Source: Adhaeribacter soli (GTDB lineage Bacteria > Bacteroidota > Bacteroidia > Cytophagales > Hymenobacteraceae). From it: DNA of 64,000 nucleotides. The position numbers and the translations under genes were made by a program. Position 1 is the first letter of the stretch; each line of letters opens with the position of its first letter. The notes below the pieces were generated by a model. It had not been told where the DNA came from. It made no database searches and worked only from the letters and a program-made list of their open reading frames with translations. The stretch spans positions 1 to 64,000 of the forward strand of contig NZ_VTWT01000004.1 in assembly GCF_008727925.1 (NCBI RefSeq). Direction: 5' to 3'. Of this stretch, positions 38,544-47,092 are shown piece by piece.

Positions 38544-38957
38544 GTGTTACTTTTAACTAAACAAAACAGAGATCAAGAAAAAAATCAAAGCCAAAAAGAA
38601 AGTCAGGAGCAAAGTTTAACCAAAGCAGCGTTTTCATTTGGTAGCAGAAGAAAGAAGGAGGAGAAACCATCCTTATCTGATGCTTTACTTGAAGTTATTG
38701 CCTCAACTCCCGGCTATGAAGATTTACCGCCTGAAGAGTTAGAGGAAGTGAAAGAAGGGTTGCTGGAATTTGCCCGAATTTCCTATAGCATTTTTCAAAA
38801 GGAGTACCTGCCAGAAGCAGATGAATTGCCGCATGAAGATTCCGAAGGAATAGATATTTCAATTATTCATTCTAAAGATCGGGTAAACAATACGAAAACA
38901 GCCAAAGCAGTAAAGCCTAAAAAGCAATCTATTAACCAAAAAGTAGTAGTTTCTTAA
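38544..38957 (+). CDS. Hypothetical charged protein before the serine recombinase
   Basis: A 137-residue protein starting at GTG (there is no in-frame ATG at all). The N-terminus is glutamine/lysine/glutamate-rich and probably disordered. A short helical segment follows (LSDALLEVIASTPGYEDLPP, then EELEEVKEGLLEFARISY), then a lysine-rich tail. It ends 12 bases before the serine recombinase, so the two are likely co-transcribed. It could be an accessory factor of the recombinase; nothing shows this directly. Confidence 0.5.
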   Translation: MLLLTKQNRDQEKNQSQKESQEQSLTKAAFSFGSRRKKEEKPSLSDALLEVIASTPGYEDLPPEELEEVKEGLLEFARISYSIFQKEYLPEADELPHEDSEGIDISIIHSKDRVNNTKTAKAVKPKKQSINQKVVVS

Positions 38958-38969
38958 GTAGAAGAAGTC

Positions 38970-40565
38970 ATGAATGATTTAAAATATTTTGAAGCCTTCA
39001 CGAAGGTTAAGGATTCAGCTAAAAAAAGACAAGACACTAACGCTTTAATCTATACCCGTGTATCCTCCAAAGAGCAGGCTGATACCGGCAATAGCCTGGA
39101 AACACAGCTAAAAGCCTGCGAAGAGTATGCAGCCCGCAAAGGTTATGAAGTGCTGGAGCATTTTGGCGGTACGTATGAAAGTGCCAAGGACGATGAAAGA
39201 AAGGAGTTTCAGCGGATGCTCAATTTTATTAAGCGTCATAAGAATAAAGTTGATACAATTATAGTCTATACCGTAGACCGCTTTTCCCGCACGGGTGGCA
39301 ATGCCATTTACCTGGCAGAGAACCTCAAAAAAGAAGGTGTTCGGCTGGAATCCTGCATGCACCAGATTGATACTTCCACTGCTTCGGGTGAGCTTAATCA
39401 AGGCATTCTGTTCCTGTTTGGTAAGTTTGAAAATCAACAGCGGCGGGAGAAATGCATGGCCGGGATGATAGAAGCCCTGAAGAAAGGTTATTGGATGGGG
39501 AAGGCTCCGATGGGCTATGACTCCGTGATGCGCAACGGGCAGCAGCAGATGAGTATCAATAAAACCGGTGAGTTGATAAAGCAGGCTTTTATGATGAAAA
39601 TCAAAGAAGGCCTGAGTAATACAGCAATCATTGCTAAGCTTGGTAGAATGGGCTTGTTTCTCCACAACCAGACACTGACCAAGATCTTCCGCAATCCTTT
39701 TTACTGCGGTATTATTACCAATAAGCTCTTGGGAGCTGAAGTGGTAGTAGGCAGGCACGAGCCGCTTATTTCGAAGGAAATCTTCTTTAAGGTAAACAAC
39801 ATCCAGTCAGCTAATCCCCAAGGCTACGTAGTGCAGCAGGAAGATGAAAACCTGCCGCTTCGCCAGCATATCAAATGTGACTGTGGAACGATGTTCACAG
39901 GTTACGAAGTAAAGAAGAAAGGGCTGCATTATTACAAGTGCAACCGCATAGGTTGTAAATGTAATAAGAGTGCCAAAAGCCTGCACCAGCAGTATGTGGA
40001 TCTACTGAAGATCTACCAGATAGATCCAAGGTTAATGCCGGCCTTAAAAGTGGCTTTAACCGGGGTGTTTGATGAACTGAATGCGCAGCAGCTTGAGCAG
40101 CAGAAAGAATTTAAACGCCAACTGACGGAAGTTGAAAAGAATCTGGACAAGCTTGAAGAACGCTACATCTTCGAAGGTCTGAATAAAGATCTTTATGAGA
40201 AATATAGTGTAAAGCTGAAGGGGGAAAGAAAGGAAATAGAGGTAGAACTGGAGAAAACAGAAAAACCGCTATCGAACCGCAAAAACTTCATCGAACTGGG
40301 CCTGAAAATGGGCGTAAACCTCTGTGAATCATGGGAAAAAGGAGATTACAGGGAAAGGCGAAGAGTTCAATCTGTGGTGTTCCCGGAAGGAGTGACTTTT
40401 GACAAGGAAAAACAGGGTTATCGAACCTCCAGAGTGAATGTTTTTTTTAGCTTAACTGCTTTATTTTCAGAGCGATTGAAGGAAATGAAAAAGGGAAAAA
40501 CCAGTGATAAACCTGATTTTTCCCTTTCAGTAGTCCATAGGGGACTACTATTGGCTTTGCAATAG
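38970..40565 (+). CDS. Large serine recombinase
   Basis: A 531-residue protein: resolvase catalytic domain with LIYTRVSSKEQ (catalytic serine 32), the arginine-containing VYTVDRFSRTGGNAIYLA, and the recombinase domain GKAPMGYDSVM to FRNPFYCGIITN. Then come a zinc ribbon (CDCGTMF ... YYKCNRIGCKC) and a coiled coil (about 370-430). Family knowledge: large serine recombinases integrate or excise phages and transposons between short att sites through a serine-DNA intermediate. All key residues are present. An 11-bp inverted repeat (AAAGGGAAAAA, 40490-40500 and 40517-40527) lies in its 3' end and could act as a terminator. Confidence 0.9.
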   Translation: MNDLKYFEAFTKVKDSAKKRQDTNALIYTRVSSKEQADTGNSLETQLKACEEYAARKGYEVLEHFGGTYESAKDDERKEFQRMLNFIKRHKNKVDTIIVYTVDRFSRTGGNAIYLAENLKKEGVRLESCMHQIDTSTASGELNQGILFLFGKFENQQRREKCMAGMIEALKKGYWMGKAPMGYDSVMRNGQQQMSINKTGELIKQAFMMKIKEGLSNTAIIAKLGRMGLFLHNQTLTKIFRNPFYCGIITNKLLGAEVVVGRHEPLISKEIFFKVNNIQSANPQGYVVQQEDENLPLRQHIKCDCGTMFTGYEVKKKGLHYYKCNRIGCKCNKSAKSLHQQYVDLLKIYQIDPRLMPALKVALTGVFDELNAQQLEQQKEFKRQLTEVEKNLDKLEERYIFEGLNKDLYEKYSVKLKGERKEIEVELEKTEKPLSNRKNFIELGLKMGVNLCESWEKGDYRERRRVQSVVFPEGVTFDKEKQGYRTSRVNVFFSLTALFSERLKEMKKGKTSDKPDFSLSVVHRGLLLALQ

Positions 40566-40711
40566 TTTTTATGTCTTTACAATATCTTTAATTTTATATT
40601 GGATATCAGTGTTTTAAAGAAATAGTGTGGATAAATAAATATAGTGCTAGTATAGTGAAGTAAAGAAAAGTTGTACGCATATTTGTACGCACTATTCAAA
40701 CCACGTACACA

Positions 40712-42088
40712 ATGGGCTACTCCATCAACCTGTATTTAGACCGGGCTATTTCCGAGAAGGAACTAACCCGTTTGCATGCTTCTCAAGACCAAACTGCAAG
40801 AAAGGAAGCAGAACTGCAAATCGCTACCAAACCCCTTCAAATATTCCTTTACCTCCGCTTCCCTAAAAACACACTTAAGGTTTTTGTGGAACGTAAAGCT
40901 ACCCAAAAGCAATGGGATGCAGGCAAGCAAAGGGTCAATCCTAACTTTTACAAAGCAGGGCCTTCCGAGCTTAACCAGTACCTGGGCAACCTGCTAAATG
41001 ACGTTCAAAAATTACATGAGGCAAACTTACTGGTAGGCAAACAGACAACCCGGGAGCAGCTTCGCGAGATCGTAGACAAACTTAATTTAAAAGAGAAAGA
41101 AACCGGGCCCAAAGCAGTGTCCTTGGATGAAGCTTATAAAGAGTTTCTCCGGTTGGCAGATCATCTTAAAGCAGCCAATACCAAAAAGAACTACGTAACT
41201 GTTTGGAATCACCTTGTAAAGTACACCCAGGAAAAAAGAAAGCCTCTTGACTTCTCCTTATTTACTTCCAGCTTCCCGAATACTTATTCTGAATACTTAG
41301 GCCAGAAGGCTGAACTTGGTTACAATACCATTGGCAAGCACCTGCGCATCCTCAAAACGTTCCTGTTCTTCGCTACCGATGAACGTAACTATAACCAGCT
41401 CCAAGAATTCAGAAAATGGAAAGCGCTTTCCGAAAAGGAAAAAGAAATCTACACCCTGACGAAAGAGGAGTTGATGAAGCTCTACAAACATGAATTTGAG
41501 CATTCCCGGCATGCCCAGGTGCGGGATGTATTCTGCTTTGCCTGCTTTACCGGCTTGCGCTTTTCCGATGTCGATAATCTGAAATGGGAAGCGATTAAAA
41601 AGGATCACATAAAAGTGCTCCCGGTAAAAACCCGGCACCGGGATTCCAAGGCTATCAATATTCCCTTGAACAGCTTTGCCCAGGAAATATTAGCCCGCTA
41701 CAAAGGGAAAGATAAGCCACTGCCGGTGATCAGCTCTCAGAAGTCGAATGAGTACCTAAAGGAAATAGGGCAGCTTTTAGAGTTTAAAGATCCGGTGAAA
41801 GTTTTAAAGCATGTTGGTAGCAGCACAAAAGAAGAATACGTTGAGAAATGGCAGATCCTGACCTTTCACGTTGCCCGGAAAACTTTTATTACCACCTCGC
41901 TCATTTTGGGAATGCCTGAAAGAGTCGTAAGAGAATTCTCCGGCCATAAATCAGAAAAGGATTTTGCAAAGTATGTAAAATTAGCGGACACGTTTAAAGA
42001 GCAGCAAATGCATCAGGCCTGGAACGAAGATGCCTTCAAAGAAAAGCCCGCTTCTATAAATATGAAAAAAAGTGTAACAGTTAGTTAA
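40712..42088 (+). CDS. Tyrosine recombinase / integrase
   Basis: A 458-residue phage-type integrase with an N-terminal arm-binding region, a SAM-like core-binding domain (about 140-235) and a catalytic domain. Catalytic residues: arginine in FTGLRFSDV (about 282), lysine in TRHRDSKAINIPL, HxxR in FHVARKTF, histidine in FSGHKSEKD, and tyrosine in AKYVKLAD (about 421). Family knowledge: such integrases move Bacteroidota conjugative or mobilisable elements. It starts 147 bases after the serine recombinase on the same strand. Having both recombinase chemistries next to each other suggests a composite or stacked element. Confidence 0.9.
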   Translation: MGYSINLYLDRAISEKELTRLHASQDQTARKEAELQIATKPLQIFLYLRFPKNTLKVFVERKATQKQWDAGKQRVNPNFYKAGPSELNQYLGNLLNDVQKLHEANLLVGKQTTREQLREIVDKLNLKEKETGPKAVSLDEAYKEFLRLADHLKAANTKKNYVTVWNHLVKYTQEKRKPLDFSLFTSSFPNTYSEYLGQKAELGYNTIGKHLRILKTFLFFATDERNYNQLQEFRKWKALSEKEKEIYTLTKEELMKLYKHEFEHSRHAQVRDVFCFACFTGLRFSDVDNLKWEAIKKDHIKVLPVKTRHRDSKAINIPLNSFAQEILARYKGKDKPLPVISSQKSNEYLKEIGQLLEFKDPVKVLKHVGSSTKEEYVEKWQILTFHVARKTFITTSLILGMPERVVREFSGHKSEKDFAKYVKLADTFKEQQMHQAWNEDAFKEKPASINMKKSVTVS

Positions 42089-42212
42089 CTGTCCAGATAC
42101 AACTTTATAAAATTCTTAATTTTACATTTAGATAGAGTGTCCACACAAAAGGATTTATCTTTTTTCATTGTTGCAGCCGATGAGGAAATTACGGATGAAG
42201 CCTGTAATCAAC

Positions 42213-43328
42213 ATGAAACACTTTAATCAAATACAATTTTTAATGAACACAACAACAATTAACTATTGGAAAGGTGAATATCCCGAAATTCAAGAAGAGC
42301 TGCATCGGGTCGTTAAAATGGCTTATCATAGCGGGGTAGCTACTGCAAACTGGATCCTTCCTTCGTATCTGGACCAAACCGCCATTGCTTCTACAGAGGA
42401 AACTTTCAGGCTATCCCTGGAAGGCCATTTAAAAACGCAAATGGAGTTAAGGCTCTCCTTAAACAATCCATTCAGATTGTTAAGCGGGGATTTAAGTTTG
42501 GAGCAGCTAGCTGAAAAGTTTTCCAGAGCTTATCTATCAACATCCTCTCCTGAAGAAGTACTTCAATGGCTCAAGGGGGTAGACATGTATGAGGTCCGGG
42601 TTACTGATTTAGCAGTAGGTGTTTCCCATTACTTACTAAGGAAAGAACTAGTTAGGATTCTAAGCATAGGCTATGATGGCTGGATAATTGAAAATGAAAA
42701 TATTTCTACCGAAACAGAAGTTACGAATCTTTCTGATGAAGACCAATCTAATGCAGAGAACAAAGAACTTGATGCTTTCAGTCCGGCTGAAAGAGTAGCG
42801 CCAGAAGGTAGTAGCCCAGAGGATAGTAATGGAATCAAGCGACAAAAGAAGAAGAGCCCCAGAGCTGAGGCGATGGAAAAGTTGCATGGATTCCCTTGGA
42901 TAAACGAGCCAACTAAACTGGCTATAATCAGCATTCATAATTATCTTCTAGAGAATAAAATGATTGAGCCTTCTCTCTCAGAATCTGATTTAAGGGCTCT
43001 TTTCTCCGAGAAAGGCCCTTTAGAACCGATTCGATTTTTAAAAGCTTCCGGAAAGCTAGTGATGCTTTTTAGATTGCTCGCAATGGATGTTTTAAAATTT
43101 TCAAACAAAGGGCCGATCTTGGATGAGTTTTCCAAAAGTGAAATCAGGAGCTCCTCTTACTGGCTGTTCCCTCGACTGATAGGCACCTTTAGGAATAAAA
43201 AGGGTGAAAAGTATAATACAGACCAGCTTTCTAAATCAGCCAGTCAATGGCAGGTAGACAAACTACAAAAAATGGACTGGTTTATACAAATGAAAGAAAC
43301 CCTTACGGCTGCCTGTAAACCCAGGTAA
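42213..43328 (+). CDS. Hypothetical protein of the integrative element
   Basis: About 371 residues from the ATG at 42213. Alternative in-frame starts are 42180 and 42243 (MNTTTINYWKGEYPEI), the last of which gives the cleanest N-terminus. Helical, with a charged linker (KRQKKKSPRAEAMEKLHGF) before a C-terminal domain. The position after the integrase recalls RteC/Tra-type accessory genes of Bacteroidota elements, but I do not recognise a domain. It ends just before a strong terminator. Confidence 0.55.
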   Translation: MKHFNQIQFLMNTTTINYWKGEYPEIQEELHRVVKMAYHSGVATANWILPSYLDQTAIASTEETFRLSLEGHLKTQMELRLSLNNPFRLLSGDLSLEQLAEKFSRAYLSTSSPEEVLQWLKGVDMYEVRVTDLAVGVSHYLLRKELVRILSIGYDGWIIENENISTETEVTNLSDEDQSNAENKELDAFSPAERVAPEGSSPEDSNGIKRQKKKSPRAEAMEKLHGFPWINEPTKLAIISIHNYLLENKMIEPSLSESDLRALFSEKGPLEPIRFLKASGKLVMLFRLLAMDVLKFSNKGPILDEFSKSEIRSSSYWLFPRLIGTFRNKKGEKYNTDQLSKSASQWQVDKLQKMDWFIQMKETLTAACKPR

Positions 43329-43348
43329 AGAAGAAAAGCCAATTCAGG

Positions 43349-43377
43349 AAAGACCGCTATTTGCGGTCTTTTTTTTT
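43349..43377 (+). terminator. Rho-independent terminator
   Basis: AAAGACCGC, loop TATTT, GCGGTCTTT, followed by a run of Ts: a perfect 9-bp stem with a T tract, 20 bases after the preceding stop codon. Confidence 0.9.
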
Positions 43378-43470
43378 GCCTTATGAATTATGGTTTAAGA
43401 TTTTATGGGTGGTAAATAAAGTAAGCTGAAGGAAAACTGGGTGATGTTCTGAATTTTCAAGCATGTAAAT

Positions 43471-43520
43471 CTGGGGTAAGTTTAGTAAAACTGGGGTAAG
43501 TATTTCAAAACCGGGTTAAG
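43471..43520 (+). repeat. Three iteron-like repeats at exact 20-bp period
   Basis: CTGGGGTAAG at 43471-43480, CTGGGGTAAG at 43491-43500 and CCGGGTTAAG at 43511-43520, separated by 10-base AT-rich spacers. The 20-base period places them on one face of the helix, as for iterons or recombinase/excisionase arm sites. They lie between the terminator and the excisionase-like gene. Confidence 0.7.
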
Positions 43521-43941
43521 AAAAATCCTGCCATTGTTAAGCTGATTTTAGCGCTGTAATGTTGTAAAAATTAATAACCCAAATAAAAACAAAACAATGT
43601 TCACAAAACAAAAAACACATTTCTTTAAACTTGGGAAATCAAGATCATTTAGCTCCAAGCTTCTTTACCCCAATATTCAAAAATATCGGTTCGCTTTCCT
43701 AAATGTAACTCCTTACAAGGTGGTTGTTGGCCATGTCTGCAAGAGCATTTTTAATCCTTTTATCAATCAATTCAAATGTCCACTTGCCAGGATTAAAAAA
43801 CTGAAGCAGAGCATAATGGTTGGATTGGCTTACCAGCTTCAACTCTTAAAGGGTGATGCAGGCCTTTTGCATATCCTTTCCAAAGCCTGCCTCTTTTGCT
43901 TATTGTCTCACACATTTTATACCTGGTTAAATTAATCCACT

Positions 43942-44253
43942 ATGTCACAGAAATTCTTTTTCCAACTAAGCCTTGAAGAAGCAGAGGGCTGCTTTAAGAA
44001 ATGGGCGCAGCAGGCGCTGCTGCAACTACTCCACCAAGGGCAAGGCCTTTCACTGGCAAGCCCAAATCCCTCAAAAGAAGAAGATGTCATTACAATTGCT
44101 GATGTCTGTAAGCTTTTCAAAATCTCCCGGCCGACAGTAAACGATTGGATGAAGACCAATAAGCTTCCATACAGGCGCATAGGTAGAAGGGTTTATTTTA
44201 TCAGGCAGGAAATACTGGCTGCTTTACAATCCTTTAACCGGAGAGCTAAATAA
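43942..44253 (+). CDS. Excisionase-like helix-turn-helix protein
   Basis: A 103-residue protein. The C-terminal half is a MerR-type excisionase domain (TIADVCKLFKISRPTVNDWM, then KLPYRRIGRRVYFIRQEIL), the form found in Xis/HTH_17 proteins. The N-terminal part is a short helical extension. Family knowledge: in Bacteroidota mobile elements these proteins bind near att sites or origins and steer excision. The phased repeats at 43471-43520 are a natural candidate target. A 35-codon frame overlapping its stop codon (44253-44360) is too short to support. Confidence 0.8.
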   Translation: MSQKFFFQLSLEEAEGCFKKWAQQALLQLLHQGQGLSLASPNPSKEEDVITIADVCKLFKISRPTVNDWMKTNKLPYRRIGRRVYFIRQEILAALQSFNRRAK

Positions 44254-44515
44254 TGAAAAGGCAAAAAAGAATTAGTAAAGCAGTTATTCAGGCGGAAGTG
44301 CCCCTTTGCAGCCCCCTGAAGAAGATAATTACTCTATGGGAAATTAGAGAACTTATGTAGCAAGCAAGCAAGCTACTGCAGACAAGAATAAAAGATGTCT
44401 TTAAAATTAGAAACTTTGAGCGAGGACTCGGCATGAGTGATCCGGATGACTTTCCTTGTGGAGCCCAAAAGTAGAGAACTGATTTAGTAGTATAAAAAAA
44501 AATATTGATTAAGTT

Positions 44516-45004
44516 ATGAAGAAGTTAAAAGATCTTACGCTGCCGGTTGCAGGTAGGGTAAGCCCTGATTTAAAACAAAAATTTGAGAAAGCTGCCGATG
44601 AGCTTGGTTTAAGCTTAGCGCAATATGTATCCATGATGCTTTACCTGGCAGAATATAGTGAAGCGGGCCTTTATAAAATAAAATCACAGTTACTAGGGCC
44701 TGTTAAGAAAGAGGATCCTCAATGTAATATTCGAGAAAAGAAAGATAAAGCGGTTTGGGAAAAAGCTCCATTTTCCGATATGCTTTCAGCTGTTCTTAAG
44801 AATGAAGAGATACTAGCAGAAATTTATGTTACAAATGGTAACAAGCCGATATTGAGTAATGAATTGGTAAAAAATGGTTTCAAGTACAATGTTCTTTTGC
44901 AAGGTGAGTATCTGGAAAGCACTTATTACTATTATACCGGTTTGCACGGCTGGGCCTTTACCGACTCCTCTAAAAAGTATGTTGTAATTACTAAGAAGGT
45001 TTAA
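44516..45004 (+). CDS. Putative ribbon-helix-helix protein of the element
   Basis: A 162-residue protein. The N-terminus (LPVAGRVSPDLKQKFEKAAD, then ELGLSLAQYVSMMLYLAE) fits a ribbon-helix-helix DNA-binding fold, as in MobC/TraY-like or Arc-like proteins. The remainder is a beta-rich extension without a recognised motif. It is separated by three bases from a small membrane-protein gene, so the two form a unit. One GTTAC-N5-GTAAC site lies within the gene (44828-44842) and many more lie downstream. It is a candidate binder of that array (inference only). Confidence 0.55.
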   Translation: MKKLKDLTLPVAGRVSPDLKQKFEKAADELGLSLAQYVSMMLYLAEYSEAGLYKIKSQLLGPVKKEDPQCNIREKKDKAVWEKAPFSDMLSAVLKNEEILAEIYVTNGNKPILSNELVKNGFKYNVLLQGEYLESTYYYYTGLHGWAFTDSSKKYVVITKKV

Positions 45005-45006
45005 CC

Positions 45007-45213
45007 ATGGAAAATGTAGTTTTTGACATAAACCCGGCAGATCTGCAATTCGAAGGCACCCTGAAGGAGACAAGTGGTTTTTCAGGTATGAAAGGTGCTT
45101 TTATCCTGATTATATTATTAGTAGTTATTGGATTTCTATTCTGGTACTTCTTGAAAGAACCGGTCTATGAAGAGAGTCAAAACAGGTTTGAGAAATTAAG
45201 AAGGGTGCTTTAA
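45007..45213 (+). CDS. Small single-pass membrane protein
   Basis: 68 residues with one clear transmembrane helix (AFILIILLVVIGFLFWYFL, about residues 31-49) followed by a basic tail. It starts three bases after the preceding stop codon. No family recognised. Confidence 0.55.
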   Translation: MENVVFDINPADLQFEGTLKETSGFSGMKGAFILIILLVVIGFLFWYFLKEPVYEESQNRFEKLRRVL

Positions 45214-46231
45214 TTTGTACCCTATTTTTTTGCCCTGAATGAAGATGTGGCACAAAACTAATGCCAATATCCTCAAATTGCTTAGGTTTTTGTAGAGTGT
45301 TGAGTTAGAAATCAGAATGAATTCCAGAAAAAACTGAAGGAAATATCCTGCTAAGGTTACCATAAACAAGCCATCAACAATTCTATTGCCCTATGCCTGT
45401 CAAGGACACCTTCCTACTTAATCCTTACAAAGGCTAAGTACTAAAATACCCAGTGTATTTGTTGAACTCCAAAGAGTAAAGATAATCTAAAGCCGCATAT
45501 AGCTTTGGCAAACGATAATGTCCAGTTACAAATTGTAACATCAATATTCCACGGAATAGATCTGATGCAGAATAAAAGCTAACTGTAACGGAGGAACTGC
45601 AAAAGAGGCTAAAGGAAGAATAACCTATAGTGAAGTTTAAACTGTGTAAAAGAAAGAAGTTCTGATTATGCTACAGTCAAAGTAAGGCATCTGCCTTTCA
45701 CTAAACGTAAAGCCCTTTCGTTTTACTGCATAGACCATACCTAGCACTTTGCTTAAACTCCAAAATTTAAATATGATTATATTGGATATTCTATTGTTAC
45801 ATTTTGAAACCGATTGTTAACTTTTGTAACAATTTCAAACCTATAAGATTAAAATTGCTAAAAATTGTTTTTTCTTTAAGTCTTCCCGGATAATAGAGTA
45901 ACAATTTGTAACTCTAAAAAGCACCTGTCCTTTTGCAGTTAAATTTAATAGAAATTGCTTTTAAATGAAAGTGATTTTAGTCTTCAAAAATGTGTGTAAC
46001 TAATAGTTACTAGGGTTCTTTAGCTTGTTTTATTGGACAGAAGCTGCAAGGAAACCTGTTTTAATATTTACATCTTCAATGAAATTTACTTTATGCAGAA
46101 ACCATTCAAAATCTTCTGCTAACCTGCAACAACTTTTAAAATTATCGTATATTTATAAGGGCAGTTGATTGGTTAAACCATTTCATCCGTGATTGTCGGT
46201 CTAAGCAACCTAAATCGTATCAGAGTGCCTA

Positions 46232-46288
46232 TAAGCCGTTGGGCACCTGGCAAGCCTGAAAACCTTAGTCGGGAATGCGCCAACGGCT
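46232..46288 (+). other. Hairpin with long loop, possible structured RNA or element site
   Basis: AAGCCGTTGG (46232-46241) pairs exactly with CCAACGGCTT (46279-46288) around a 37-base insert that is more GC-rich than its surroundings. A T/A-rich tail follows. I do not recognise an RNA family. Confidence 0.35.
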
Positions 46289-46295
46289 TTATTAT

Positions 46296-46592
46296 TTAGT
46301 TTGTTACTAAAAGTAACAGGACTTTATAAGCCAGTAATTGGCTATTAATCAAACTGTATTTATTTCTGATATCTGCTGATTTTCGCGTAAGCTTTTTAAT
46401 CACTGAAGCTATCGTTTTTGTTCTTTCTGTTAAGAAATCTGCATGGTTCTTGAACTCCAAGTAATCCTGCCAAGCGTGTAAGTGGTACATATCTATCTTC
46501 TCTAGCACATCCAGTCTCTCCAAGTAAGGCAAGTATTCAGATGGGTGTTGATCTGGGATTGCAATTTTGTTGCTCCATTCTACTTAGGCATA
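46296..46592 (-). pseudogene. Start-less protein-like fragment
   Basis: On the minus strand the frame reads EWSNKIAIPDQHPSEYLPYL, then ERLDVLEKIDMYHLHAWQDY and TERTKTIASVIKKLTRKSAD, to a stop at 46296. Upstream there is a stop codon and no in-frame ATG or GTG. The composition looks like real protein, so it is probably the tail of a lost gene. Family unknown. Confidence 0.3.
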
Positions 46593-46860
46593 ATTCGCGA
46601 TCTGATTTTTATTCCTTTGCTCAGTAATGATGTTACCTTGCACCCATTCACTTGGGAAAAGATAATGCCGTACTAGAGCTGATTTCTTCTGTTTTAATCC
46701 TCCAGAAGTAGAACCGAAAAATTGTATTATCAACAAAGCTGTTGTAACGATTAGTAACAGTTTAATTTAAATCAAAAGCCACCGTTTTGCTAAATAAATT
46801 AATTAGTTTTGAACGATCTGGTTTGTTTTCCATTCATAGATTGAAACCAAATTATTAACT

Positions 46861-47037
46861 ATGGAAAAACAACTTACCGATCACGTAGGAAAACAAACAG
46901 TAGAGCAGCTTGAAAAAATGATTGAAAATTGGGAAAACAGCAATAGTCCCAAGAAAGAGAACTATATTAAAATTATGAAAGCTGCATTAAGAACTGCGTT
47001 AAGAAAAAGAAGAATTGCTAATGTATTAGCGGCATAA
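46861..47037 (+). CDS. Small hypothetical protein
   Basis: 58 residues, MEKQLTDHVGKQTVEQLEKM to RRIANVLAA. Helical and basic at the C-terminus. It begins with ATG after an AT-rich leader and ends at the base of a strong terminator hairpin, which supports it as a real transcript unit. No family recognised. Confidence 0.55.
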   Translation: MEKQLTDHVGKQTVEQLEKMIENWENSNSPKKENYIKIMKAALRTALRKRRIANVLAA

Positions 47038-47072
47038 TAAACCTGCTATTAAGATTCCAATAGCAGGTTTAT
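47037..47072. terminator. Bidirectional terminator
   Basis: ATAAACCTGCTATT (47037-47050), loop AAGATTCC, and the exact reverse complement AATAGCAGGTTTAT (47059-47072). A perfect 14-bp stem between two convergent genes, the small ORF and the type ISP enzyme. Confidence 0.85.
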
Positions 47073-47092
47073 CAATTAATTGTTTCTGGTAT

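Larger units (their letters stand above)
45525..46758. repeat. Array of GTWAC-N5-GTWAC sites
   Basis: Perfect 15-bp sites: GTTACAAATTGTAAC (45525), GTAACAATTTGTAAC (45898), GTAACTAATAGTTAC (45996), GTTACTAAAAGTAAC (46303) and GTAACGATTAGTAAC (46744). A denser block at 45796-45830 has four half-sites at exact 10-base steps (GTTAC, GAAAC, GTTAA, GTAAC). One more, GTTACAAATGGTAAC, is in the upstream gene (44828). Each half-site is itself near-palindromic and the 10-base step is one helical turn, so a multimeric DNA-binding protein is the likely ligand. Confidence 0.7.
45214..46860. other. 1.6-kb mostly gene-free region at the right of the element
   Basis: AT-rich and without convincing intact genes. 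It holds the GTWAC-N5-GTWAC site array, a hairpin with a long loop (46232-46288) and a start-less reading frame on the minus strand (46296-46592). Its size and repeat content would suit an origin, transfer origin or control region of the integrative element. Confidence 0.5.

Noticed and set aside
43597-43935. 112-codon plus-strand frame before the excisionase-like gene
   Set aside because: It starts with ATG and ends six bases before the next gene, but the sequence is Lys/Phe/Leu-rich without domain features. Not convincing enough to list as a gene.
44253-44360. 35-codon frame overlapping the excisionase-like gene's stop codon
   Set aside because: Too short, with no supporting features.
46160-46300. 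tRNA or tmRNA fragment as an integration target
   Set aside because: No cloverleaf, T-loop (GTTCRA) or CCA-type end can be formed. Only one hairpin is clear.
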